DNA from: Mesorhizobium onobrychidis
Lineage (GTDB): Bacteria; Pseudomonadota; Alphaproteobacteria; Rhizobiales; Rhizobiaceae
NCBI RefSeq assembly: GCF_024707545.1
Contig: NZ_CP062229.1
Coordinates: 2,647,501-2,711,500, forward strand
Reading direction: 5' to 3'
Length of the DNA: 64,000 nucleotides
A model generated the notes under the pieces. It was given only the letters and a program-made list of their open reading frames with translations, searched no databases and was not told the origin of the DNA. A program made the translations under genes and the position numbers. Of the stretch, positions 1 through 8,456 are shown piece by piece. How positions within the stretch are numbered: position 1 is the stretch's first letter; every line of letters begins with the position of its first letter.

Positions 1-1293
1 CATGACGCCGGCTTCGAACAGCCGGCGCGCCGCGACAACCTGCACTATCGGCACGGCGAGGCCGAGTGCACATGGGCATGTGATGATGAGGACGGCGATG
101 GCGATGGTCACCGCCTGGTGCCAGTCGCCTGCTGCCGCCATCCAGCCAAGGAACGTTACGAAGGCAGTGAGATGGACCACCGGCGCGTAGAGCGCCGAGA
201 CGCGGTCGGCGATCCGGCGATAGCGCGCACGACCGCCTTCGGCGGCTTCCATCAGCCGAACCATTTCCGCCAGGAAGGAGTCCTTTGCGGCGGCGGTCGC
301 CTCGATGGTCAGCGGGCCGGTTAGGTTCAGCGTGCCGGCCTGAACCTGTTCCCCCGATGCCACGGTTTTCGGTGTGCTCTCGCCGGAAACCAGCGAACAG
401 TCGAGATCCGATGCGCCCCGAATGATCCTGCCGTCGACAGGTAGCCTTTCGCCGGCAGCGACCAGCAGCTGCATGCCCGGTTCGATCTCCTCCACAGGCA
501 GGTAGTTGTGGCTGCCGTCATGGCGCAGCACCATGGCGCCGCGCGCCGCCAGCCGCGCCAATCCATCAACCGCCGTCCGTGCCCGCTCGCGCATCACGTG
601 ATCCAGCGTGCGGCCAATCAGCAGGAAGAACAGCAGCGACACCGATGCGTCGAAATAGGCGTGCTCGCCGTGGGTCATCGTCTCGTAGAGGCTCATGGCA
701 TAGGCGAGCGAGACGCCGACCGCGATCGGCACGTCCATGTTCATGCGGCCGTGGCGCAGCGCATTCCATGCCGAGCGGAAATAGATGCCGCCGGCGAAGG
801 CGAGCGCGGGGATGGCGATCAATGCCGAGACCCAATGAAACAGGTCGCGAGTAGCACCCTCAGCACCGGACCAGACCGAGACCGAGAGCAGCATGATGTT
901 GCCTGCGGCAAAGCCGGCAACGGCGACGGCGCGGATCAGTTCCGAGACCGTCTTGTCCTTGCCGTCAGCCTCTGGATCGAACAGGTGCGCGTCATATCCC
1001 AGCCGTCCAAGCGCTGCGACGAATGATGGCACCTCGTCGCCGCGCCAGCGGATGGAGACCCGTTTCGTCGACAAATTGACGCGCGCGCTCTCGATCCGTT
1101 CGAGCTTTCCAAGTGCTATCTCGATCGCCTGGATGCAGGCTGCGCAATGCACGGTCGGCACCGAGAGGTCGGTTTGGCGAAGATCGCCGCCAAGCGATCG
1201 GCTCGCCAGCCTGACCTCCTGGCTGGACGGCAGCACCGATATGCTAGCTTTCAAATCCAGCGCCATTTCAGCGCCCGGTGCACAACAGCTCAT
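1..1293 (-). CDS. fixI: Cu+-exporting P-type ATPase FixI/CcoI (partial, 5' part)
   Basis: The reading frame starts at 1293 and stays open to the left edge, so only about the first 430 residues are present. The N-terminus carries a heavy-metal-associated domain with the copper-binding motif VHCAAC. Transmembrane segments and an actuator-domain stretch (VSGEST) follow, and the membrane motif TCPCALGLAVP is present close to the edge. FixI loads copper into the cbb3 oxidase active site across the inner membrane. Its ATG overlaps the fixH stop by four bases, which fits translational coupling in fixGHI(S). The P-loop phosphorylation motif and fixS would lie beyond the window. Confidence 0.93.
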   Translation of the reverse strand, partial: MSCCAPGAEMALDLKASISVLPSSQEVRLASRSLGGDLRQTDLSVPTVHCAACIQAIEIALGKLERIESARVNLSTKRVSIRWRGDEVPSFVAALGRLGYDAHLFDPEADGKDKTVSELIRAVAVAGFAAGNIMLLSVSVWSGAEGATRDLFHWVSALIAIPALAFAGGIYFRSAWNALRHGRMNMDVPIAVGVSLAYAMSLYETMTHGEHAYFDASVSLLFFLLIGRTLDHVMRERARTAVDGLARLAARGAMVLRHDGSHNYLPVEEIEPGMQLLVAAGERLPVDGRIIRGASDLDCSLVSGESTPKTVASGEQVQAGTLNLTGPLTIEATAAAKDSFLAEMVRLMEAAEGGRARYRRIADRVSALYAPVVHLTAFVTFLGWMAAAGDWHQAVTIAIAVLIITCPCALGLAVPIVQVVAARRLFEAGVM

Positions 1294-1787
1294 TGCAGCG
1301 CTCCATGGGAAATGATGATTCTACGGACGTCGCGATAGGGCTCGGCGAGACTGGCATCGGCGTCGATTTCGACAATCCAAACGCCGTCCCTCGGCGTGTG
1401 TTGCGTGGCAAATTCCTGACCCTCAGCGGAGGCCAGGGTGACGGACTTGTCCGCTGCCTCGTAGGCGGGGTGACGAAACAGGACCTTCACAGCGTGCAGG
1501 GGAACGGGCTTGCCCGCGGCATCGCTTAGGCCGTAGCGCACCTCGCCCCATGCGATCGTCAGTTTGCCGGTCCAGCCGAGCGCCGCCTGCGCGCGCCCTT
1601 CCTCTGCCTTCCGGTTGAACTGCTGGCTCGCCACATAGGTGTTTTCGACGACGAGGCCGGTCCAGCTCTTGCTGGCCAGCGTCGCCATGGTCAAGTTGAC
1701 GCCAATGACCACCCCGAAGAAGCCGAGAATGATGAACAGCATATGCCTGCCGGTGAATTCGCGGGATTTTGGCGAATGAGCGCTCAT
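1290..1787 (-). CDS. fixH: cbb3 oxidase assembly protein FixH
   Basis: This 165-residue protein has one N-terminal transmembrane segment (about residues 15-37, in the LFIILGFFGVVIGVNL region) followed by a periplasmic domain, as in FixH/CcoH, which helps assemble and stabilise the cbb3 cytochrome oxidase. It overlaps fixG by four bases at its start and fixI by four bases at its end, so the three genes form one translation-coupled operon. Length is normal for the family. Confidence 0.92.
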   Translation of the reverse strand: MSAHSPKSREFTGRHMLFIILGFFGVVIGVNLTMATLASKSWTGLVVENTYVASQQFNRKAEEGRAQAALGWTGKLTIAWGEVRYGLSDAAGKPVPLHAVKVLFRHPAYEAADKSVTLASAEGQEFATQHTPRDGVWIVEIDADASLAEPYRDVRRIIISHGALQ

Positions 1788-3343
1788 CTGGCGATCTCCG
1801 GTGCATTGAAGGTGGCCGTGTATTCGGCGGACTCAAGGCCTGCCTTGTCTTCGATCCGGAACGTGAAGCTCTGCGCGGTTCCCTCGATCTGATCCGCGGG
1901 TTGGCGCACGAAAACCTTGAGCGTCTTCAACCGGTCCGGATCGGCCAGGGTGGCGAAGGATCGTGCGGGAGGAAGATCGACGCCGACCGCGCTCATCTCG
2001 GCGCCAGGCAGGCCTTGCAAGGTGACAACGATCATCCTTGGCTCGGGGATCATGTTGAGCAGCTTGACGGTGTAGCCGTTGCGGATCGAACCGTCGGAGA
2101 GCGTCACGAATTGCGGGTTGCGATCGTGCAGGACGTTCAGCTCGAGCCGCTCGCGGGTCAGCAACGAATAGAGCAGTACGAGCCCGACCGCCGACCAGGC
2201 GCCGAGATAGATGAAGGTGCGCAGGCGGAAGATCTTGCGAATATGGAAATGCGCCAACCTGTCGGTAAACTTGCCTTCATCCGTCCTGACAAGGGAAGGG
2301 GTCACCGGGGAGGAACCGCCCGCGGTCGCCACCGCCATGTTGGCGTTGTAATCGGACAATGTCGCATAGGAGATCAGCCCGCGCTCCCTGCCGAGCTTGT
2401 CCATGACGCCGTCGCAGGCATCGATGCAGAGCGCGCAAGTGATGCATTCGAGCTGCTGGCCGTCGCGAATGTCGATCCCCATCGGACACACCGCGACGCA
2501 GGCATTGCAGTCGACGCAGTCGCCGACCGACTGGCCCGCGGCCAGGGCCTTCTTGGCGTGGCGCGATCGGGGCTCGCCGCGCCAGTCATTGTAGGTGACG
2601 GTCAGCGAATTCTCGTCCAGCATGGCCGCCTGGATGCGCGGCCATGGGCACATGTAGGTGCAGACCTGTTCCCGCATCAGCCCGCCGAATGTATAGGTGG
2701 TCGCCGTCAGCACCGCGATGGTCACGTAGGCGGCCGAAGCGGCGGTCCCGGTGAAGACTTGGCCGATCAGCGTTGGCGCATCCGCGAAATAAAAAATCCA
2801 CGCGCCGCCGGTGGCTACCGCAATAACCAGCCAGATGGCGTGCTTCGTTACGCGCAGTACCAGTTTGCGCGCCGTCCACGGGCCGGCGTCGAGCTTCATG
2901 CGGGCGTTGCGATCGCCTTCGATCGCCCGCTCCACCACGAGAAACAAGTCGACCCACACGGTCTGCGGGCAGGTATAACCGCACCAGGCTCGGCCGACTG
3001 TGGACGTGACCAGGAAAAGGCCGACGCCGGCCATCATCAGCAGGCCGGCGACGTAGTAGAATTCCTGCGGCCATATCTCGATGAAGAAGAAGTAGAAGCG
3101 GCGATTGGCAAGATCGAGCAGCACTGCCTGGTCCGGCGCAAACGATCCGCGGTCCCACCGAAGCCAAGGCGTCAGATAGTAGATGCCCAGGGTGATCGCC
3201 ATTACCAGCCATTTGAAACGGCGAAAGCTGCCCGAGGCGCGTTTCGGGAAGATCTTCTTGCGCGCGGCATAGAGCGGCTGGCGGGTCTTGGCGGAATTGA
3301 CCGCCTCGGCTTCCAGCCGTTCTATCTGCGTTTGATCCAGCAC
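1784..3343 (-). CDS. fixG: cbb3 oxidase accessory ferredoxin-like protein FixG/CcoG
   Basis: A membrane polyferredoxin of about 519 residues, with an N-terminal transmembrane region, Cys pairs WCGYTCPQ and CTYMCPW, and two ferredoxin-type clusters (CVDCNACVAVCP and CITCALCIDACD). The C-terminal periplasmic domain is Ig-like. CcoG is known to act in copper reduction during cbb3 maturation. The chosen start is a GTG at 3343, preceded six bases upstream by GGAG; a longer frame to 3412 begins with unconserved residues. The FNR box at 3419-3432 is placed to drive it. Confidence 0.93.
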   Translation of the reverse strand: MLDQTQIERLEAEAVNSAKTRQPLYAARKKIFPKRASGSFRRFKWLVMAITLGIYYLTPWLRWDRGSFAPDQAVLLDLANRRFYFFFIEIWPQEFYYVAGLLMMAGVGLFLVTSTVGRAWCGYTCPQTVWVDLFLVVERAIEGDRNARMKLDAGPWTARKLVLRVTKHAIWLVIAVATGGAWIFYFADAPTLIGQVFTGTAASAAYVTIAVLTATTYTFGGLMREQVCTYMCPWPRIQAAMLDENSLTVTYNDWRGEPRSRHAKKALAAGQSVGDCVDCNACVAVCPMGIDIRDGQQLECITCALCIDACDGVMDKLGRERGLISYATLSDYNANMAVATAGGSSPVTPSLVRTDEGKFTDRLAHFHIRKIFRLRTFIYLGAWSAVGLVLLYSLLTRERLELNVLHDRNPQFVTLSDGSIRNGYTVKLLNMIPEPRMIVVTLQGLPGAEMSAVGVDLPPARSFATLADPDRLKTLKVFVRQPADQIEGTAQSFTFRIEDKAGLESAEYTATFNAPEIAR

Positions 3344-3418
3344 GATTATCTCCACTTGCGCGCAACAGATGATTTTGCCGGCGTCGAGCAACATTGCCGC
3401 CGGACGGGTCACGCCGCG

Positions 3419-3432
3419 TTGATGCAGGTCAA
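3419..3432 (-). promoter_or_regulatory. FNR/FixK anaerobox upstream of fixGHI
   Basis: TTGATGCAGGTCAA matches the FNR/FixK consensus TTGAT-N4-ATCAA with one mismatch. Its centre lies about 82 bases upstream of the fixG GTG, so a class II start (centre at -41.5) would give a leader of about 40 bases. Confidence 0.8.
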
Positions 3433-3454
3433 TCTTCAGATGCCGGAAGCAAAT

Positions 3455-3480
3455 CGAGGCCCGGCACTGGCCGGGCCTCG
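3455..3480 (-). terminator. Hairpin between fixP and fixG
   Basis: A perfect 11-bp GC-rich stem (CGAGGCCCGGC and its complement) closes a 4-base loop directly downstream of fixP. There is no strong U-tract. It separates fixNOQP from fixGHI, which has its own anaerobox immediately beyond it. Confidence 0.65.
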
Positions 3481-3520
3481 TCGCTTGGGCAGTCGAGGGC
3501 CGAGAATAGGCCCCCGCCTC

Positions 3521-4384
3521 CTATTCTCCACCGCCAAGCGAATGGACGTAGACGGCAAGTTCCTTGACCGTGGTTTCACCGAGCCGCCCGATCCAGGCCG
3601 GCATCACGCCGTGTTTCGGCGCGCGGACCTGGGCGGCGATCGCTGTTTCGCCGGATCCGTAGAACCAGATCGCATCAGTCAAGTCGGGCGCGCCAAACTC
3701 CTTGTTGCCTTTTGCGTTGGCGCCATGACAGGCTACGCAATTTTCCGCGAAGACCTTGGCGCCGGGCTCGATCAGGCTTGCATTGTGAACCGGGCCGGAG
3801 AGGCTGGCGACATAGGTACTGACCTGCGTGGCCTGCTCGGGCGTGATGATGTCGCCAAAGGCAGGCATCTCGGACTGCCGCGTATCGGGATCCGAGGCGA
3901 AGCGGATGCCGTGCGTGATCGTTTGCTGGATCTGTTCTGCGCTCCCACCCCACAGCCACTCGTCGTCATTGAGGTTGGGAAAACCGGCTGAGCCTTGGGC
4001 GCCCGAGCCGTGGCACTGCACGCAATTGACCTTGAACGCGGCACCACCGGCCGCGACCGCGAATTCGCGCAGCGCATCGTCGGCAGCGATCTCGGAGACG
4101 GTCTTCGCCTGGATGGCGGCGACATACTTGCCTTTGGCGGCTTCGGCGGCCGCCAGCTCATTCTTGACATCGTTGCGGCTGGAATAGCCGAGCACGCCCT
4201 TCGTCGCCGAAGACAGCATCGGCCATGCCGGATAGGCGATGGTGTAGCCGGCCGCCCAGGCGATGGTGATGTAGAAGGTTATCACCCACCAGCGGGGAAG
4301 GGGGTTGTTGAGTTCCTTGATGCCGTCCCACTCATGGCCGGTCGTCGAGATGCCCGAGACGTCATCGATATCGTCTTTGCTCAT
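3521..4384 (-). CDS. fixP: cbb3 oxidase subunit III, dihaem cytochrome c FixP
   Basis: A 287-residue protein with a cytosolic N-terminus, one transmembrane segment (around residues 35-52, WWVITFYITIAWAAG) and two c-type haem motifs, CVQCH and CVACH. Each is followed by distal methionine candidates (EMPAFG, VMPAW). FixP passes electrons from cytochrome bc1 or c to FixO and the FixN active site. Its ATG lies two bases after the fixQ stop. Normal length, no defects seen. Confidence 0.95.
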   Translation of the reverse strand: MSKDDIDDVSGISTTGHEWDGIKELNNPLPRWWVITFYITIAWAAGYTIAYPAWPMLSSATKGVLGYSSRNDVKNELAAAEAAKGKYVAAIQAKTVSEIAADDALREFAVAAGGAAFKVNCVQCHGSGAQGSAGFPNLNDDEWLWGGSAEQIQQTITHGIRFASDPDTRQSEMPAFGDIITPEQATQVSTYVASLSGPVHNASLIEPGAKVFAENCVACHGANAKGNKEFGAPDLTDAIWFYGSGETAIAAQVRAPKHGVMPAWIGRLGETTVKELAVYVHSLGGGE

Positions 4385-4386
4385 GA

Positions 4387-4536
4387 TCAGTCGTCCTTGA
4401 GAGGAATTCGGGCGGCTTCATCGGCTTGCCTGCGGCTGCCAGGGCGAAGTGCGAAAGCAACGCATCCAACGAAAAAGAGAGCCATGGCGAGCAGCGCCCA
4501 GCTATCCGCGAACTCCCGCATGAGGTTGTAATCCAT
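4387..4536 (-). CDS. fixQ: cbb3 oxidase small subunit FixQ
   Basis: A 49-residue protein beginning MDYNLMREFADSW with one hydrophobic helix (ALLAMALFFVGCVAFAL) and a basic, then acidic tail. This is the size and layout of CcoQ/FixQ, which stabilises the cbb3 complex. A GAGGA Shine-Dalgarno sequence lies just upstream, and the gene is tightly packed between fixO and fixP. Confidence 0.93.
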   Translation of the reverse strand: MDYNLMREFADSWALLAMALFFVGCVAFALRPGSRRQADEAARIPLKDD

Positions 4537-4547
4537 GGTCGTCCTCC

Positions 4548-5279
4548 TCAGCGGTAACCGGCGGCTTCGTCATAGGTCTTGAAATCGACCAGCGTGCCGA
4601 GCATCTGAAGATAGGCGACCAGCGCATCCATCTCGGTGACCTGCTGCGGATTGCCGTCGAAGTCACCGATCTTGGCCTTCGGATAGCGTTTCTCCAGGCC
4701 GGATGTGTCGGCACTCGGGCCGGCCTGTGCCATCACATCGGCGTTGGCGCTGGCGATCATGTCATCGGAGTAGGGGACGCCAACGCGCGCATTCGCAACC
4801 AGATGCGTCGAGAAGTCCTTCACGTCGATCTGCGCGTCCTTCAGGAACGCGTAGCTCGGCATGATCGATTCCGGCACCACCGAGCGCGGGTCGGCAAGAT
4901 GCTGGACGTGCCATTCATTCGAATAGCGATCGCCGACCCGGGCGAGATCCGGCCCAGTTCGCTTCGATCCCCACTGGAACGGATGGTCGTACATCGACTC
5001 GGCCGCCAGGCTGTAGTGGCCGTAGCGTTCGACTTCATCGCGGAACGGCCTGATCATCTGGCTGTGGCAGAGGTAGCAGCCCTCGCGCACATAGATGTTG
5101 CGTCCGGCAAGTTCGAGCGGCGAATAAGGCCGCATGCCTTCGACCTTCTCGATCGTATTGTCGAGATAGAAGAGCGGTGCGATCTCGACGATGCCGCCGA
5201 CCGTGACCACCAGCAGTGAGCCGATGAGAAGAAGCGTGGCGTTCTTCTCGATGATCGCGTGTTTGTCCATCAAGCCCAT
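4548..5279 (-). CDS. fixO: cbb3 oxidase subunit II, monohaem cytochrome c FixO
   Basis: A 243-residue protein with an N-terminal membrane anchor ([18 protein letters not shown]), the haem c motif CYLCHSQ, and a C-terminal methionine-ligand region ([10 protein letters not shown]). It receives electrons from FixP and passes them to FixN. The start is the ATG of MGLMDKHAI, twelve bases after the fixN stop; a longer open frame runs on antisense to fixN and is not real. Confidence 0.95.
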   Translation of the reverse strand: MGLMDKHAIIEKNATLLLIGSLLVVTVGGIVEIAPLFYLDNTIEKVEGMRPYSPLELAGRNIYVREGCYLCHSQMIRPFRDEVERYGHYSLAAESMYDHPFQWGSKRTGPDLARVGDRYSNEWHVQHLADPRSVVPESIMPSYAFLKDAQIDVKDFSTHLVANARVGVPYSDDMIASANADVMAQAGPSADTSGLEKRYPKAKIGDFDGNPQQVTEMDALVAYLQMLGTLVDFKTYDEAAGYR

Positions 5280-5290
5280 TGTCTGGCTCC

Positions 5291-6901
5291 TTATTGTGCA
5301 GGCTGGAGGGCGGGAATGGAGCCCGGCATTGGTTGCTCCTCGCGCTGGTAGCCGAGGATGGTCATGGCGATGTTCCAGGCCATGATGAGGGCGCCGCAGA
5401 GGTACATGGCGCCGCCGACGGCGCGCATGACGTAGTAAGGGTGCATGGCGGCGACGGTTTCGGCGAAGGAATAGACCAGGAAGCCCTGCTCGTCGTATTC
5501 GCGCCACATCAGGCCCTGCATGATGCCGGAAACCCACATCACGGCGGCGTAGACAACGATACCCAGTGTCGCCAGCCAGAAGTGCCAGGTGACGAGGCGC
5601 AGCGAATAGAGCCGCTCGCGGTTCCAGAGCTTCGGCACCATGTAGTAGATCGCGCCGAACGAGATCATGCCAACCCAACCGAGCGCGCCGGAATGGACAT
5701 GCCCGATGGTCCAGTCGGTATAGTGCGACAGCGAGTTGACGGCCTTGATCGACATCATCGGACCTTCGAAGGTCGACATGCCGTAGAAGGCGATGGCCAT
5801 CACCATCATGCGGACGATCGGATCGGTGCGGATCTTGTCCCAGGCGCCCGACAGCGTCATCAGGCCGTTGATCATGCCGCCCCAGGAAGGCATCCAAAGC
5901 ATGATGGAAAAGACCATGCCGAGCGTCTGCGCCCAGTCGGGCAGGGCGGTGTAGTGCAGGTGATGCGGCCCGGCCCAGATGTAGAGAAAGATGATCGCCC
6001 AGAAATGGATAATCGACAGGCGGTAGGAATAGACCGGCCGGTTCACCTGCTTGGGCACGAAATAATACATCATGCCAAGGAAGCCGGCGGTCAGGAAGAA
6101 GCCGACGGCGTTGTGGCCGTACCACCATTGCGTCAGGGCATCCTGGACGCCGGAGAAGGCGGAGTAGCTCTTCGAGCCCAGGAGGGACGCGGGCATCGAC
6201 AGGTTGTTGACCACATGCAGCATCGCGATGGTCACGATGAAGGCCAGGTAGAACCAGTTGGCGACGTAGATATGCGGTTCCTTGCGCTTAAGGATGGTGC
6301 CGAGGAAGAGCAGCAGGTAGGCGACCCAGACGATGGTCAGCCAGAGGTCCACATACCATTCGGGTTCGGCGTATTCGCGGCTCTCGGTGATGCCGAGCAG
6401 ATAACCGGTCGCGGCCATGACGATGAAAAGCTGATAGCCCCAGAACACGAACCAGGCGAGATCGCCGCCGAAGAGCCGGGCGCGGCAGGTGCGCTGTACG
6501 ACATACAATGAAGTGCAAAGCAGCGCGTTGCCGCCGAACGCGAAGACAACACCGGACGTGTGCAGCGGCCGCAAGCGGCCGAAATTGAACCACGGCTGAA
6601 TGTTGTGATCAGGGTAGGCAAGCTGCAGCGCTATGACCACGCCGACCAGCATACCGACGACGCCCCAGAACATGGTGGCGATGGCACCGTAGCGGATCGG
6701 CCCGTCCATATAGGCCGAGGGGTCAATCGGGGCGGGGGCTGTAAAGCTGGTGTTGCGCAGAAGGACAACGACAAACCCGAGCAGCACGAAGAACAGCACC
6801 CACATGTGCTGCCGGAAAGGTTCGTCGACACCAAAGCCGGCTGCCACCAGCGCCAGAAAGGTGAAGAAGCACAACAGAACAATTTCCGTGCCGAATTTCA
6901 T
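5291..6901 (-). CDS. fixN: cbb3 oxidase catalytic subunit I FixN
   Basis: A polytopic haem-copper oxidase subunit of 536 residues. It carries histidine ligand motifs for low-spin haem, haem b3 and CuB, visible as [31 protein letters not shown] and [10 protein letters not shown]. It reduces O2 to water with very high affinity and pumps protons. The start at 6901 ([10 protein letters not shown]) has a GGGGA Shine-Dalgarno; a 31-codon longer frame runs into the promoter. The anaerobox at 6981 would give a leader of about 45 bases. Confidence 0.96.
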   Translation of the reverse strand: MKFGTEIVLLCFFTFLALVAAGFGVDEPFRQHMWVLFFVLLGFVVVLLRNTSFTAPAPIDPSAYMDGPIRYGAIATMFWGVVGMLVGVVIALQLAYPDHNIQPWFNFGRLRPLHTSGVVFAFGGNALLCTSLYVVQRTCRARLFGGDLAWFVFWGYQLFIVMAATGYLLGITESREYAEPEWYVDLWLTIVWVAYLLLFLGTILKRKEPHIYVANWFYLAFIVTIAMLHVVNNLSMPASLLGSKSYSAFSGVQDALTQWWYGHNAVGFFLTAGFLGMMYYFVPKQVNRPVYSYRLSIIHFWAIIFLYIWAGPHHLHYTALPDWAQTLGMVFSIMLWMPSWGGMINGLMTLSGAWDKIRTDPIVRMMVMAIAFYGMSTFEGPMMSIKAVNSLSHYTDWTIGHVHSGALGWVGMISFGAIYYMVPKLWNRERLYSLRLVTWHFWLATLGIVVYAAVMWVSGIMQGLMWREYDEQGFLVYSFAETVAAMHPYYVMRAVGGAMYLCGALIMAWNIAMTILGYQREEQPMPGSIPALQPAQ

Positions 6902-6980
6902 GGCATGTCCCCGACCTTGGAGTCCGTACGCGGACATCGATCCGCATCGGCACCAATTCCGCAGTTGCTTCGGCGTCGCC

Positions 6981-6994
6981 TTGATCCAGGTCAA
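6981..6994. promoter_or_regulatory. FNR/FixK anaerobox between fixN and a hemerythrin gene
   Basis: TTGATCCAGGTCAA is a one-mismatch match to TTGAT-N4-ATCAA. Class II spacing predicts starts near 6946 leftward (fixN leader about 45 bases) and near 7029 rightward (leader about 23 bases to a TTG start at 7052). It may therefore serve both genes. Confidence 0.8.
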
Positions 6995-7051
6995 AGCCGC
7001 TTCGTTTTGGATTGGGCAGCTTCGGTCCGGCCAAGGAACGGGAGACTGCTA

Positions 7052-7564
7052 TTGAACGGGGAGCGAGGACCGTCGTTGTTCGAAAGGCGTCGCGAAAACG
7101 CGATGCTTGCGGATCGATCGAGCAGAGAGGCGATCCCGGCCGCGGTGATGAAGCGAGCGCACCGGGAAAAACTGCAGCTTTGCGATGCCCTGGAAAAAAT
7201 CGCCGATGACCTGCCGAGCGTCGATCGGCTGAAATGCCTGGGAACAGCCAACGCCATTATTCCGTTGCTGCGCGACATCCATCACTATGAAGAGACGATC
7301 ATCTTTCCGGCATATGAGGCGGCCACAAGCAGCGGACAAGCCAATCTTGCCTCAATCCGCCGACTGCGCGCTGAACATGTCGAAGACGAATGCTTTGCTG
7401 GCGAGGTAACGGAGATTCTGCTGGCGATCGGCCATGGCAAAACGATCGACAATGCCGAAGCGATCGGGTTCATGCTGCGCGGGTTCTTCGAGAGCCTGCG
7501 CCGGCATATCGCGTTTGAACGCGAGCACGTCCTGCCGAAGATCGGAATCGTTGATCCAGGCTAG
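7052..7564 (+). CDS. Hemerythrin HHE domain protein
   Basis: About 170 residues of four-helix hemerythrin type. Metal-ligand candidates are HREKLQLCD, the DIHHYEETIIFP motif (H..H...E), RAEHVEDE, and RRHIAFEREHVLP. Such proteins bind a di-iron centre and act in O2 or NO sensing, storage or Fe-S repair. The start is uncertain: TTG at 7052 has GGGAG seven bases upstream and fits the predicted transcript start; ATG at 7103 is the alternative. It sits divergent from fixN and beside fnrN, so an anaerobic role is likely. The exact function is not shown. Confidence 0.82.
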   Translation: MNGERGPSLFERRRENAMLADRSSREAIPAAVMKRAHREKLQLCDALEKIADDLPSVDRLKCLGTANAIIPLLRDIHHYEETIIFPAYEAATSSGQANLASIRRLRAEHVEDECFAGEVTEILLAIGHGKTIDNAEAIGFMLRGFFESLRRHIAFEREHVLPKIGIVDPG

Positions 7565-7595
7565 AACCTCTATGAGGGTCGACCGCGTTGCTAGG

Positions 7596-8324
7596 TTAGG
7601 CGCCGGAGCGCTGCTCCAGCCGACTGACGCTGTCCACCGTCACATGCCGGTTGTTCTCGATCCGGATCACGCCGTCGGTTCGCAGCCTGGTCAGCTGGCG
7701 GCTCACCGTCTCGATCGTCAGACCGAGGAAGTCCGCGATACCCGCGCGTGTCAGCGGCAGATCGAAGGTCGCCGAGCTGGCGGTCGAGTCAACCGTGGGA
7801 TCGATGTTCCTGGCGATCATCAGCAGGAAGCTCGCTACCTTCTCCCCCGCGGTCTTGCGCCCCAGCGTCACCATCCAGTCGCGCGCCTCGTCGAGTTCAT
7901 CCAGCGCCTGCTTGAACAGGCGATGCTCGAGCTCCGGCGATTCCTTCATCATCCGTTCGATGGTCGTCTTCGGAAACGAACAAAGCGAGACGACCGTTGC
8001 CGCTTCGGCGTTGATCTCGCTTTCCGCCTTGAACGGCCTTCCCAGGAAGTCTGGGGCGAACTGGAGGCCGACAATCTGCTGGCGTCCGTCCGAGAGGCTC
8101 TTCGTCAGCTTCACCACGCCGGAAAGCACGTTCGAATAGCTGTCGACGGTCTCGGCATCGCCGATCAGTTCGACCCCCGGCTCGACCCTGTGCCTGGACG
8201 ATGACTTGGCGAGCCCGACAAGCTGGTCGGCATCGAGCGCGCCGCAGACGCCCCGGTGCCGTGCCTCGCAAGACTGGCAAAGCACAGGAATGCCGGCACT
8301 GTGAATGTCCTGTCTGACGGTCAT
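7596..8324 (-). CDS. fnrN: FNR-type oxygen-sensing regulator FnrN
   Basis: A Crp/FNR-family activator of about 242 residues. The N-terminus holds the cluster motif CQSCEARHRGVC, and a fourth cysteine lies in VVSLCSFP, matching the four ligands of the oxygen-labile 4Fe-4S cluster of FNR. A cyclic-nucleotide-like fold and a C-terminal helix-turn-helix with ETVSRQLTRL follow, the E..SR contacts expected for TTGAT half-sites. The perfect anaerobox at 8408 suggests autoregulation. A TTG at 8342 is an alternative start. It probably controls fixNOQP, fixGHI and hemN. Confidence 0.92.
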   Translation of the reverse strand: MTVRQDIHSAGIPVLCQSCEARHRGVCGALDADQLVGLAKSSSRHRVEPGVELIGDAETVDSYSNVLSGVVKLTKSLSDGRQQIVGLQFAPDFLGRPFKAESEINAEAATVVSLCSFPKTTIERMMKESPELEHRLFKQALDELDEARDWMVTLGRKTAGEKVASFLLMIARNIDPTVDSTASSATFDLPLTRAGIADFLGLTIETVSRQLTRLRTDGVIRIENNRHVTVDSVSRLEQRSGA

Positions 8325-8407
8325 TGCATCGCCCGAGGTCAAGATGCCGGCAGGATACCACCGTCGCCTCGAGAATTGTTGCGTCAGTTTGTCCGTGCCC
8401 GGCCGCC

Positions 8408-8421
8408 TTGATTGAAATCAA
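8408..8421. promoter_or_regulatory. Perfect FNR anaerobox between fnrN and hemN
   Basis: TTGATTGAAATCAA is an exact TTGAT-N4-ATCAA site. Leftward it predicts a 49-base fnrN leader. Rightward the class II start would fall at about 8456, the base before the hemN ATG. Confidence 0.88.
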
Positions 8422-8456
8422 GGCTTCGTCATCGCGGTACGGGCAGATTGCCCGCC

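Noticed and set aside
1769..3991. A 740-codon plus-strand frame
   Set aside because: It is antisense to fixG and fixP, whose products are clear; the translation has no recognisable domain and reflects high GC.
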